A stretch of 64,000 bases of DNA from Epiperipatus broadwayi (taxonomy: Eukaryota; Onychophora; Udeonychophora; Euonychophora; Peripatidae): positions 274,629 through 338,628 of the forward strand of contig JAQFVV010006739.1 of the NCBI GenBank assembly GCA_028023455.1, read 5' to 3'. The notes under the pieces were generated by a model. It was given only the letters and a program-made list of their open reading frames with translations, was not told the DNA's origin and made no database searches. Shown piece by piece: positions 39,938-51,879 of this stretch. The first letter of the stretch is position 1; the number at the start of each line of letters is the position of its first letter. The position numbers were made by a program, and so were the translations under genes.

Positions 39938-39953
39938 ATGTTTCTTTGATTTT

Positions 39954-42912
39954 ATTTAGCAAAAATCAATTATGACAAGGGATAATCTGATACCTCTCAA
40001 AAACATGTAAAATATACATCTGGAAAAACATTAAATGTTCTATCCCTATACCAATCTTAAAACTTCTCTAGATTTACTTTATTTTTTTATTTCCAAATAA
40101 AAAAAACTTTTTGATATAAAATCATACCCAATAAATATTTTTTTATTTTTTGTTAGTTTATATTTTTCAGAGATAATAGGAGCCTTAGAACCCTATAATA
40201 TTAGAAGAAAATCTCCAGTTCTTTGTGTACTCTAAGATGCCTTATCAAATACAACACTATCATCCATATTTTCAATTGTATACACAATTATTTGCAGTGT
40301 AGTCTCCTTTAAATTTCTTTCTTGATTTTTTTTATCTCTTGCAGTATGTTTTAGAATTGCACATCACACTTAGTCAATTAATATGTTCATTTATTTTACT
40401 AATACTTTTATTTTGTTTCACATTCCTTTTAAAGAATGCTTCTGGTATTTAAAGACTACTTATTTTCTAGATTGTTTAGTTATTTAAAAAAGTATAACAA
40501 ATATACAATATTTTATGAGTTGAGGGATTTTTTTAAGGATTTTTTTATTGGAAAGATTTTTTCCTAAAATGATTTTTTTCTATAGGGAATTTTTTCTGCA
40601 AGGGATATTTTTCTAGAACTTATTTTTTTTAAAAAAAATATCATTGAAGATTGTATCATATTTCAACCATATGTTTTATTTTTATATTAAATTTTTTTTT
40701 ACCTTGTTTTTCTGCAATAATTGGAATAATTAAAAAAAATGTTAAAACATTTAATAACAGAACAGGTTTGAATTTCTAGTAAAGAAAATTTATTTAAAGC
40801 TGAGTGCTTTCTATACTGAATAGTATCATAATCATAGAATTATGTGACTAAAGGAAGTTGAGATCTAAATTTAAAGTTCCTATTAAAAATTAAATAATAG
40901 ATTGTCATAAAATTTAATTGTTTGGAGTAGATTTACATACTAATGATAGAAGTGGTCACTACATGTGCCATTTTTTAGAAAAAGAAGTGCTAGAGTACTT
41001 TTTATTGATGGTGTGATGATCTTTAGCTATTGACTATGTCTTCTTCACCTTTCTCTTTTTACCATCTCTCTTGGAACAAATGATGTCAGCTGTAAATGTT
41101 TTAATATTTTTATATTATTGAATTGATATTCAAATAACTACTCTATATTAAATCAGGACCTTCATTTGTTACTTAATTTATATCCATTCACAGGTCATTC
41201 TTGAATTAATAACTCATATGGTTATGAGATTTCTTTCTGAAAAAAAAATGAACATGTTTGTTACAGAGAAAATCTTAAGGTACACTCAGTCAGATTTGAT
41301 TCGACCTATGTCATGGCATGGTAGGACAAGGCAGTAATTATTTTACCATGAGGTCCTTCATGTTATAATATATGATAATATTACCAAGTCAATCTGGTTT
41401 TTCCTAAATAAAATTTCTCAATATTGTAAAACAAACCTATATAATTATTAAAAAATATATAAAGATTGTTATATCATTTCTAATTTGGCATTTAAAAATG
41501 CAAAAAATTATAATAAAGAATCCATAAATAATTTTTCAGGGGTTATATATATATATTTATACTTGACAGCATATAATTTTCTTTACATCAATAGAATATT
41601 TTCTAGACAACCTAAAGAAGAAAAAAGCGTATTAACATATCTTATTTTGAAAGTTTATATAGTACTTAGCTATTCTTATGCCAAATTTATTTGGAGTTGG
41701 GAGACATCTAAGTTAAGAAAAAGACAACTTAAATGCTGGCCATAACATTAAACACTGATTTAAAAAAAATTAAATGATTCTGTGTAATTTAATACATGCA
41801 CATATATTCCATGGCAGGTTGAGTTATGCATATTTGTTAATACAAAAAAATATGTTAGAAGCAAGTGCTCTGAATGATTGTATATATATTGTGTATAAAA
41901 TGAAACTCTTGTGACCCTTTGAATATTTTATCGATAAAAAGTAGAAATATATTAGTAAAATATTGAAGAAAAAGAATACCTGTAGAGAATTTGAAATGAT
42001 GAGTTACTTGAAGAGAAATGATTGAATATTATTTTATAATTTCATTTATATTTCTTAAATAATTTTATTTGTTATTATTAATTTAGTTATATACTCTTAA
42101 ACAACTAACTATATAATTACTTTTTAAAATTCTTTTTTTATTAAATTATCATATATATATATATTACCATACCAACAAAGCATTCAATGAGCTTCTTTTC
42201 TTATTTACAGCATCTGCATTAGGAGTAGAAATTCACTTGAATTATTATTCTATTCTAGAGAAACTTATTATAAGCTTAAGTAAACAAAGGACGTTAAATG
42301 ATAGTCTTATATCCATATTCCTAGACTAACTTCTAGCTATTGACTATTTTCAATGTGGAACAAGATTTGTACTTTTAATGTTCGGAGTTATGTTTATTAA
42401 TATTATACTATTCAAGCTCAAATACTCTAAACTTTTGGATTCAAGCTGAATTTCTATTTATATAATAAGTATTAATCCCACCCCCTCCGCAATTTATATG
42501 TAATTTCCGGTCTTAAGTAATAAACCAATTACTGTTAATAAACATTTTGGTACCCCTTTATTTACTAGATATCAGATATCATTTTTTATCGTTCTTATGC
42601 ACATGAATTTGCATATATATATACCATATGAATGATTCTGCATCTATAGAAAATTAATCTATATTTTTAATAACTGTGCACTTTGATATTATGTAGTTTT
42701 ATAGACTTTTGTGAAAATGTAATTAAACTGTAAAATGAAACTAAGAAATAATGTTAAAGATAAAAATAAATATTAGAATCATGGCTTTAGAAGTATGACA
42801 CATCATGTCAGAAATAATGATCATATTGCTTTTACAATGAGCACATGACAAATCCACACGAACTTGTGACCTTTACTCTTTAATTAACAATAACTAAATC
42901 TTTATTACCTTG
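39954..42912. other. AT-rich DNA, nothing recognised
   Basis: T-rich runs repeat a gatttttt pattern at 40525-40640. The open frame at 41485-41745 starts at a TTG and has no domain. No element is recognised. Confidence 0.45.
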
Positions 42913-42921
42913 CATAATTTA

Positions 42922-43022
42922 GTGAAGTGGTAGAATGGTGGATTCTAGAGCTAAAAATACATTGATCATGACTCAACCTATCACTTCCAGTGCTTGACCT
43001 TCTTATGAACTCCTAAGTAATA
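42922..43022 (+). mobile_element. SINE-2, with target-site duplication
   Basis: Sequence gtggtagaatggtggattct through cctatcacttccag and cttatgaactcctaagtaa matches SINE-2. The 9-bp direct repeat cataattta lies on both sides (42913-42921 and 43023-43031), marking a roughly 100-bp insertion. Confidence 0.75.
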
Positions 43023-43031
43023 CATAATTTA

Positions 43032-44898
43032 ATTACCTTTTTTTTTTTTACCAACCAGTTAATTGAATTGGATTGTCTATGATTTAACTACATGAAAGAA
43101 AATATAAAAGAATGTTTTTTTTAATTAAAAATAACTTTTGAATTTCTTGTAGTCTGGAGTTCATCATCAAATACAAGTAGACACACTAATTTTGAAGGCA
43201 TTCATGAAATAATGCTGAGATAAGGAAATTAAGAATATGTTAGAAAAGATACATCATACTTATAATGTTAAAAAATGATGGATTCCTGCTGGTATTTTTT
43301 TACTAAGTGTGATTATTGATTTTAGCAGATGCATGTAGATCAATATAATGATAAATAACTTCTAATACTCGATACTGACAATTGATAATCAGTCCAAAAC
43401 AATATTGAACTATTTTCCAAAATAAGTTTGTTAGCAATGGTTGATATTTGGTTCAATTTAAAAATTATATTAAAAGAAGTAGCAAATTCTGTGACTGTTT
43501 AAGGATCTTGATAAGAATAAAGTATTCATATTTGTTTAAAGATATTATAAAAGACTTAAATAGGGAAATTTTGAAAAATATCCATAAATTGCAATAAAAC
43601 AAAATAGGGCAGTAGCCAAATAGTAAAAATGAAGAAAGTACAAGCAGACAGTTCTAGACATTTCCATATCTATTAGAAACTACATGGTAAAATCTTAGGA
43701 AAAAACATTAGGAATATATACAAAAAGTGTTAAAATTACTGATGCCTAAATATGTGAAAGAATTGAATGGTTTTAGAACTATAAGTGAAGTAAAAGTGAA
43801 GTCATCTTAAAAATTAAAGTAGAAAAAGTTTGCAGTTATAAAATGTAATTAAGAATAGCAGTCATTTGAAAAAACTTAAGAAGACATACAACATCTAAGA
43901 AATGTGAAAATTAAAATGTTAAAAAAAAACAGCCAGAAATGCATGAAAAAGCAGTTGATATTTTATATAATATGTAAAAAGTATTAACAATTAAATGCAC
44001 CAGAAATATTTCCATTAAATAAAGAGAAAAAAATCAAACTGGATAAAATATATGATAAATTTAAAAAATGGCAGAAAAACATGAAGATCATTTAAAATTT
44101 ATAGGGAATAAGTACTGTAAAAAGCAAATGGTGCTTGCATAAAAGAAAAAGTTATCTAGAAAAAAAACAATGCAAGTTAAAGGGTATGGAAAGGACATTA
44201 TTCCAAAGACTGTGAGTCCATCAAGAAAGCATACTTTTTTCCAAAAAAGAAAAAAGAGTTTAGAGAAAAAAACAGCTTAAAGTTCTTCCATGTAAGATTA
44301 ATAAGAATGAAAATCAATGACTTTCTTTTTTTTAGTTAGTAAAAGTTGTACCAATAAAAATTATTAATAGACTACATACAAAAATTGACATTGATTGACT
44401 GTTATCTCATTATATTGGAATCTAGTACTACAGATAAGAGAAGTAGAGAAATAGGTATGAATAAAATAGTTCAAGAATAAAGAGAATATAAGAAAGGGTG
44501 AGAAACTGAAGATAAGTCAACTTCAGAATTAGATATTACTTTTAAACTATAAGCACCAAAATGTTGCTTCATTAAACATATAATATTGAAACATACTTAA
44601 GGATTTTTTTTTTCAGCAGATATTCTAAGGAAAGAAAATAGAATTGGACATTATTTGCAAGTCAGAAAACTCAAGGAATACAGATTTATGTGGGGAATCA
44701 CTATCTAGAAAATAAAATTTTTTCTTATAATAAAATACAAATAATATTATAGGGCATTCACAAGGACTGTAATAATGTCATGTTCAGATAAAATTATTGA
44801 TATCATGATGGAAAAATATATATACATTCTGAAATCGCATGAAAAATACAATGAGTTGCAATTCAACAAAGTTTTTCTTTTCTTAGACTAATTATAAT
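43032..44898. other. AT-rich DNA, nothing recognised
   Basis: The region is A-rich on the plus strand, which may hint at an old, heavily decayed element, but I can read no motif. Confidence 0.4.
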
Positions 44899-45064
44899 AT
44901 ATATATATATATATATAATAATTAATAAAGCAAGTCATATATAACATGACATTACTTTTATGAGCTTGTAATTACAAAAATGCACATAGAGAGCGTACCA
45001 ATAGCTCTAACAAGCTCGTAAATTAACAAGTGCGGTTATGAGAAATATTTAAAATCTCTATCCA

Positions 45065-45131
45065 GAACACTCTTATCTCCAGACCATGGTTTCGGGCTTA
45101 TGGCCCACGTCAGTGGAGAGCTAGAATATTC
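45065..45131 (-). ncRNA. Hammerhead ribozyme-like motif (family D, left arm)
   Basis: Mirror image of the motif at 45764-45830. The main difference is in stem III, here ACC-AT-GGT, a 3-bp helix. Core strand CTGACGT, stem II GGGC-CATAA-GCCC, then GAAAC and a GTC triplet. Confidence 0.55.
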
Positions 45132-45763
45132 GGACACTAGACCTAAAATATCAACTCAAAAAACCAGCACTTATTTCAAACGTATATTTAAGAAGAAACT
45201 CTGAATTTTTCGGACATGAAAATGTCTTTAAATCCAGCTATCTAACTTAAATAGCTATATGGGACTGAAGTATATTCAGATCTACCATATTCTAATAGGC
45301 TCAGCATAGCCAAAGCCTTAAAGGTAAAATTATAATAATTAATAAAGCAAGTCATATATAACATGACATTACTTTTATAAGCCCGAAACTATGGTCTGGA
45401 GATAAGAGTGTTCTGGATAGAGATTTTAAATATTTCTCATAACCGCACTTGTTAATTTACGAGCTTGTTAGAGCTATTGGTACGCTCTCTATGTGCATTT
45501 TTGTAATTACAAGCTCATAAAAGTAATGTCATGTTATATATGACTTGCTTTATTAATTATTATAATTTTACCTTTAAGGCTTTGGCTATGCTGAGCCTAT
45601 TAGAATATGGTAGATCTGAATATACTTCAGTCCCATATAGCTATTTAAGTTAGATAGCTGGATTTAAAGACATTTTCATGTCCGAAAAATTCAGAGTTTC
45701 TTCTTAAATATACGTTTGAAATAAGTGCTGGTTTTTTGAGTTGATATTTTAGGTCTAGTGTCC

Positions 45764-45830
45764 GAATATTCTAGCTCTCCACTGACGTGGGCCATAAGCC
45801 CGAAACCATAGTCTGGAGATAAGAGTGTTC
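45764..45830 (+). ncRNA. Hammerhead ribozyme-like motif (family D, right arm)
   Basis: Stem I: GAATATTCT / AGAGTGTTC (9 bp with wobbles), internal loop AGC / TA, then TCTCCA / TGGAGA (6 bp). Core CTGACGT follows (C3 U4 G5 A6 N7 G8 present, A9 replaced by T), then stem II GGGC-CATAA-GCCC, GAAAC, stem III AC-CATA-GT and the cleavage triplet GTC. Apart from A9 this is a full type I hammerhead. The A9 change could weaken or abolish cleavage. Confidence 0.6.
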
Positions 45831-45908
45831 TGGATAGAGATTTTAAATATTTCTCATAACCGCACTTGTTAATTTACGAGCTTGTTAGAGCTATTGGTAC
45901 GCTCTCTA

Positions 45909-45942
<34 letters not shown>

Positions 45943-45954
45943 CTAGAAAATATC

Positions 45955-46105
45955 ATTCCATAATGATTATAGAAACTTTGCTCAAGCTGAACATGCTTTT
46001 GGCCAATGAAACTCTTTACTAATGTGTTTACTAGTGCCATGATTCTGGACTCATTGGCCAAATGCACATTCAGCTAGAGCAAATTTTCTATAAGCATCAG
46101 GGAAT
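45955..46105. mobile_element. Short hairpin element
   Basis: Arms 45955-46009 and 46050-46105 are inverted complements (tips attcc and ggaat) with moderate divergence around a 40-bp loop. An outer tactag/ctagta pair near 45942 and 46138 may extend the element. No coding capacity is seen. Confidence 0.6.
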
Positions 46106-46344
46106 AAAATCTTCTTTTAAACCAACATTCAAAATGCTAGTATATATAATACAATTATTTCTATTTTTATAAAATTGGTTTCCAATAAAAATTAGAAATA
46201 TTTTTCTACATGTTAGCTTAAATTAGAGTCTATTTAAAATCAGATTTTTGTTTAATAGTTTAAGGTAAGTATATGGGAGAATTAACACATCCACCATATA
46301 TTGGCTGACTCATTAATAATATTTTTTATATTAAGATGACAGTG

Positions 46345-46381
<37 letters not shown>

Positions 46382-46422
46382 GGCACAATATATATATCAA
46401 AATACAGTACAATTTATATAAA

Positions 46423-46481
46423 TTATATTCTTTTAGAAGTACTTTCGACTATACACTTTGTAGTCTTTATCAACTATATAA
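46423..46481 (-). ncRNA. Hammerhead-like motif (PLE2, left arm)
   Basis: Inverted duplicate of the motif at 47079-47138, with the same TTGATAA core, stem II and GAAAGTACT sequence. Confidence 0.4.
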
Positions 46482-46661
46482 CGTTGAATAATCAAAACGA
46501 GACAACCCTTAACAATACCCATAGTTCAATTCAGATTTCCCACAATTCTGTTATCAGATGAGCAGGTCAAGTTTATTAGGAAAATTTATAATGGTTTGTG
46601 TCATATTGCTTTTTTCTCTACAAATAACATAAATAGATTGCTTAATAATTCTAAAATTTAA

Positions 46662-47030
46662 AATTCAAAGTTTAATCAAAATTCTATTATATATAGATTG
46701 ATATGTGGATGCAGCGTACAATACATTGGTGAATCTAAGTGTACATTTGAGAAGAGAATAAAAGAACATATGCTTTTATATAATAGAATTCAAAAAGAGA
46801 ATCAATATGGAACAAATGTAAATAAACCTTCATCATCTGTTATATTTGATCATAATAAATCTTGTCAATATGGATTTAAATTTGATTATAAAAATATGAA
46901 AATTATTCAAATTGAACGTTGTCATAATAAACACAAAATAAAAGAGGCTATGTTGATTTCAAGAAATCGTCATATGTTAATGAATCGCCAGTCATCAAAT
47001 GTTAAGATAACAAAATTGTGGGAAATCTGA
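46662..47030 (+). CDS. PLE family 2 GIY-YIG endonuclease fragment
   Basis: The frame is open from just after a TAA at 46659 to TGA at 47030. It reads NSIIYRLICGC, then SVQYIGESK (the YIG motif), FEKRIKEHM (helix with the conserved arginine), a histidine-containing middle region, and KIKEAMLISRNRH, holding the glutamate of the family. A TTG lies at 46698; I do not regard it as a real start, since the fragment is 5'-truncated. The last codons lie within the inverted right arm. It is clearly different from family A (CGC-SVQYIGES against CKKVYIGQS), so two PLE families are present. Confidence 0.75.
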   Translation, partial: NSKFNQNSIIYRLICGCSVQYIGESKCTFEKRIKEHMLLYNRIQKENQYGTNVNKPSSSVIFDHNKSCQYGFKFDYKNMKIIQIERCHNKHKIKEAMLISRNRHMLMNRQSSNVKITKLWEI

Positions 47031-47078
47031 ATTGAACTATGGGTATTGCTAAGGGTTGTCTCGTTTTGATTATTCAAC

Positions 47079-47138
47079 GTTATATAGTTGATAAAGACTA
47101 CAAAGTGTATAGTCGAAAGTACTTCTAAAAGAATATAA
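47079..47138 (+). ncRNA. Hammerhead-like motif (PLE2, right arm)
   Basis: About 60 bp after the GIY-YIG stop: TTGATAA (C3 and G8 substituted), stem II GACTA..TAGTC, GAAA, stem III AG-TA-CT, then a stem I strand starting CTA that pairs with TAG before the core. Same order and same position in the element as in other PLEs; two core changes make activity doubtful. Confidence 0.45.
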
Positions 47139-47714
47139 TTTATATAAATTGTACTGTATTTTGATATATATATATTGATTTGTATATTACATATATTGTG
47201 AAACGAATACAGATATCAAACTTTATTTATTATTTATATATATATCAGGTTACATTGACAATAATTAGATATTATTGATTGGTATTGATATTGGGATTGT
47301 GTAAGTGTTGACTGGTTTTTAATGATATGGGTATATATGTATTACCATCTAGATAGCTTTATGAAGTATCCAAGCATAAAATTAAAAAAATACTACCTGT
47401 TATGGCATTGAAAATGTGTTAAACTAAGTAAAACTGGTAGTGTTCTTATTTTATGCATTTGAATACTTTGTAAGGCATAACTATATATGTATGCTTTATG
47501 TTAATGAAGGTTTATCATAATTATTAAATACTAATAGTTATATGCACAAGAAAAAATGTATTAAATAATGTTATCAGAAGTAATAACAGTTATGTCTGTT
47601 AATTAAAAATTGAGCTCAAATAATATTTAAAATATGATGTTTATTTTAAAAATACAAATAAATTATGAAAATATTATTTTACATAAGTCATTATTAATAC
47701 AACTGCACTGTATG

Positions 47715-48063
<349 letters not shown>

Positions 48064-48064
<1 letters not shown>

Positions 48065-48855
48065 ATCTAAAATACTAAACTTCTTACATTCACAAATATG
48101 ATATCATTTCTTATTAGAATAAAAATTATTATATCAGTCCAGATATACACTTAATGCTTTAAGTAAAGGTTAATACACCTACTATTATTAAACACATGAA
48201 GTAATTAATTCTATTCAAATACACTTTTTTCCAAACATAATATTTTAAATAAACTTACAACTTTTCATTTCATCACATATACTAGATGTCTTTAATCATG
48301 TGATTAAAATATATGTGGTAAAGTAGGAAGTTATATGTTTATTTATTAAATCATTATCATTAAATTCACTTAACAGACAATCCGAATATCAATAACAATT
48401 AGAAATGTAAATCATTATGTATATACAATTTTACTATTTTTTAATTTGTAATCTTATAAAATCATTAAGTTTTTTTAAAAATTATATTCTTGAAAAAGAG
48501 AAGATATCTATCAGATAAGCTAAAGATTCTTTAAACCATTGTAACTATATTTTAAAACAAATAATAAAAATAAAAAAGATCTAAAAAATCTGAATTTAAT
48601 GGAAAAATAAATCTTTTGTTTCAGTGAAGAAATTTCATGAAACAGAGATTTGGATATCTAACAGAAGTGCAATACACAAAATGACATAAAACAAAATATG
48701 CTTAATTAACAAATAATCAAAAGCAAAATGTATTAGTCAGAGAAGAAATAGGTTTTCAGATATCGCTGAAAGAATTAAAAAGTTAAATATGAGTTGTGGA
48801 GTGAAGAATATTAAATTTAGAGAAAGTCTTTATCCTGTCATGAATTTATTTAAAA
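48064..48855. other. AT-rich DNA, nothing recognised
   Basis: No recognisable element. Confidence 0.45.
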
Positions 48856-48857
48856 AA

Positions 48858-49018
48858 TGATGGTGGTCGAGTGGTCAACACAACTGCCTTACAAGAAGTT
48901 GTCCTGGGTTAGCGGTTTCACTTCCTGGCCAATGCTATGTCACATGAAAAAAAAGATAACATTTCATCTAAGGGGTACTGTGACCATTTGGTCTATAAAA
49001 ATAATGATAATGATAATT
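48858..49018 (+). mobile_element. SINE-1, long copy
   Basis: It starts tggtggtcgagtggtcaac (clear box A), has a box B-like stretch gcggtttcacttcc and the tail block tgtcacatgaaa, then about 60 bp more ending in (AAT/GAT)n. This is the longest SINE-1 copy and probably closest to full length. Confidence 0.7.
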
Positions 49019-49753
49019 AGGAGATTCTGCCTTGCAAATCAGATGGTACCTTATTGAAAGAGTTACCTTTCTTTAATGAAATGTGAAATAAACTAAAAAA
49101 ACCTAGAAAGCTAGATATTTATCACAATTTGTGTTATTTATTTTTTTAAACAAAACTCCCAGATAGTTTTTATACTGCGAAAATATTTGAGTCATGTGTT
49201 GTCCGATTATAAAACAAATCTTAATACTTTAAAAAAGACAAAATTTTGGAAAAAATGATAAATATTTCTAAGTAAAGCTAAATATTAATATGTATAATTT
49301 TAACAAATGCTTAAAAATAAAAAATCTGACCAACTGAGAAAAAATAAAAGTTTAATAAAATGTAGTACATGCAATTAATAGCGCAAACTCTTATTCCAAG
49401 TAATTTAAATGCTGATATATCAAATAGACTAGAAAAATAAAACAAATGAAGTTATATATCTTGATATGTGATGATTTTCTTGTGTTAATGAAAAATAGGA
49501 TAGAGTAAAGCTGATGAAGCTTCTTAGTAAAAGTCATTATAAATTACATAGATAGTTTATATTCTACTTATACGTCAAATTCTCTGCATTTTAGTAAATA
49601 TCCACAGAAATTTGAAATAGCAGAGAAGTTGCAAATAAAATCATTTCATCAAAGCTTGGTTAAAAATTGAATATTTAGTTCATATTCTTATTTATTTAAT
49701 ACTTTTTAATAATTATTCATTTAATTGTATTATTATTTTTAATCAAAATGTAA

Positions 49754-49852
49754 GCGTTGGTGGTCAGCACAGCTGTCTTACAAATAGTTGTCCCAGGTTA
49801 GTGGGTTCGCTTTCCGGCCAGTGCTATGATACATGAAAAAATAATAATAATT
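49754..49852 (+). mobile_element. SINE-1
   Basis: Reads gcgttggtggtcagcacagc (box A), gtgggttcgctttcc (box B), tail block gatacatgaaa and (AAT)n. It has the best preserved box B of the set. Confidence 0.75.
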
Positions 49853-50157
49853 ACTTGAGAAGTTTGTGACATTCAAGTACCAGAAATCTTTAACTTTTTA
49901 GTAGATCATTCTACCATTGCTATAATTGCATAAAGCACTCTATACTTACATTATTTTATTGATGACTTTTACGATTTGGTATACATATGCTGTCATATAA
50001 AACATTTGTTCATTGTGCAATTTAGAAATCAAACTAAATTTACTGTCAGTAAAAACAATGTATTTTCAAAAATTTATCAATTTATATATTGATGAAAACA
50101 GTAAAATAATGAATAAAACATTAATAGAAAATTTTTGACAAGTATTTTATTTATATT

Positions 50158-50210
50158 TTTTTTTTTTATATATTATATATATATTATATATATTATATAT
50201 ATATATATGA
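50158..50210. repeat. T-run and (TA)n simple repeat
   Basis: T-rich start followed by broken TA/ATAT repeats. Confidence 0.85.
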
Positions 50211-50502
50211 TTAATATCAATTTTTGACTGTTTTTCAATCTAAACTATATTGTCAGTTGAAACATTGTATTTTTATAAATTTATCATTTTATATATTGAT
50301 GAAAACATAATAAAAAATAATAAAGATTTTTCAACCAATATAATACTTATAAAACCATTAGACATTACATGATTATTTCATACGCTTACATTGTGTTAAT
50401 AACAGTAACAAACTTTCCATACAGTAGTGCCACTAAGTACAAGTCTTTGTAATCAATGGCTGCAAGAAGGTTTGTGCATAAAATCCCTATCTAATACCTA
50501 CT

Positions 50503-50560
50503 CCAATTCTCCCAAACTAGTTTCTAGCTTGTGGCTTTCATCAGAGAGAAGTCTTGATTT
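50503..50560 (-). ncRNA. Hammerhead ribozyme-like motif (family B, left arm)
   Basis: The minus strand has an intact CTGATGA, stem II AGC-CACAA-GCT (with an unpaired A on each side at the 10.1/11.1 position), intact GAAAC, stem III AC-TA-GT and the triplet GTT. Stem I is TCTTC-like pairing to GGGAG with wobbles, an internal loop, then an outer CAA/TTG helix. This is the family B copy with the most complete core. Confidence 0.6.
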
Positions 50561-50870
50561 TGAGAGTATTGCACCTAAACCTTAGGATCTAATGCAACTA
50601 TCCAGAAGCCACTTTTTACCTATTTTGTTGACTATAAAGCCTATAGAATAACAATGACTGGGGTTTTTGAAAAACCAAAATCACCAAAATGTATAGATGC
50701 TGAAATGAGTTTAGATCTCTATAACTATATAAGCATATAAGCTTGGATTGAAACCATTATTGTGTTTTTATCGTAGAATCCTAGCTTTATATATAGTTAA
50801 CCAAATAGATAAAAGGTGGATGCTGGAGGGTTGCATCAGATCCTAAAGTCTGGGTGCATTGCTGTCAAAT

Positions 50871-50925
50871 CCAAGGCTTCTTGCTGATAAAAGTCACAAG
50901 CTAAAAACTAGTTTGTGGATATTGG
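50871..50925 (+). ncRNA. Hammerhead ribozyme-like motif (family B, right arm)
   Basis: CCAA at the start pairs with TTGG at the end. The core is CTGATAA (G8 to A), stem II AGT-CACAA-GCT with one wobble, AAAAC in place of GAAAC, stem III AC-TA-GT, triplet GTT. Two core changes suggest an inactive copy. Confidence 0.45.
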
Positions 50926-51542
50926 AAGAGTAGGCACTAGATAGGGATTTTTTGCACAAATCTTCCTGCATCCATTGATTATGAAGGTTTGAACTCAGTG
51001 GCATTATTTTATTAAAAGTTTGTTAGTTATAATACCTATAATTGATTAATATCAATTTTCAGCTGCTTTTTTTCTCTGCCTCAAATTAATTAATAGTAGC
51101 CAAAAAATCATTAATGTGTAAGTTAGTTTCAAAACTGATTTGGTTAACTTTTTTTTTAGACCCTAAGTCAAATAATTCACACATTTAAAAATCCATGTTA
51201 GTGACTGACTATACACACAGTATATGCAATAAATAAACATTCATTTATTAGATATGTATATCTGCACATCTTATTTATTAAATTGTATATATATATAAGT
51301 GCTGAAAATATGGTTACCCACTTTATAGCTTTATCGTTTATCAAATCAAGATAGTCAAAGTTCTATGTTAACATTCGGCTGAATACTATAGTGTTTCTGC
51401 TCACAATGGAGCTGGAAAATATATTATACTCTAGAATTATTAAGTTGTATTATTTCTGCTTCCATATTTTATACTAAATTTTGAAAAAAAAATAGTTTTA
51501 TACTATACCATTTTTTGAATCATATACATTTTTATTTGACAA

Positions 51543-51879
<337 letters not shown>

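Larger units (their letters stand above)
44919..45915. mobile_element. Family D palindrome with hammerhead motifs (retrozyme-like)
   Basis: Arms 44980-45378 and 45517-45915 (399 bp each) are inverted complements with very few differences seen, around a 138-bp spacer (45379-45516). The spacer is itself a reversed copy of 44962-45100, so the block occurs three times. Reading plus from 45379, a full 417-bp unit (45381 to the equivalent point 45798) is followed by a 120-bp start of the next unit: a tandem array, mirrored on the other strand. No open frame is present. (TA)n flanks both ends. It looks less decayed than its surroundings and is therefore young. Confidence 0.8.
46388..47175. mobile_element. 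PLE family 2 with mirrored 3' ends
   Basis: Left arm 46388-46557 and right arm 47001-47175 are inverted complements, so the 3' tail of the element (last codons of the ORF, 3' UTR, hammerhead-like motif) is present on both sides of the GIY-YIG frame, in opposite orientation. Both outer ends run into (TA)n. This is the inverted, LTR-like packaging known for Penelope-like elements. Confidence 0.75.
50398..51034. mobile_element. Foldback family B, copy 3 (longest)
   Basis: Arms of about 240 bp (50398-50640 and 50795-51034) around a roughly 150-bp centre. The outer arms match copies 1 and 2; the inner arms (cctaaaccttaggatct and its partner near 50840) are absent from copy 2, so copy 2 is an internally shortened form. 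Both arms carry hammerhead-like motifs. No target-site duplication is evident. Confidence 0.75.

Noticed and set aside
41485-41745. 86-codon plus-strand frame
   Set aside because: It opens at a TTG, has noise-like composition and no recognisable family.
45955-46105. Possible hammerhead in the small hairpin (TGATTATAGAAAC and partner CTGATGCTTATAG)
   Set aside because: Only about five bases separate the core strand and GAAA, too few for stem II, and no cleavage triplet follows.
48858-48940. Functional tRNA gene
   Set aside because: Box A and box B are present, but acceptor and T-stem pairing fail and the unit continues into a SINE tail.
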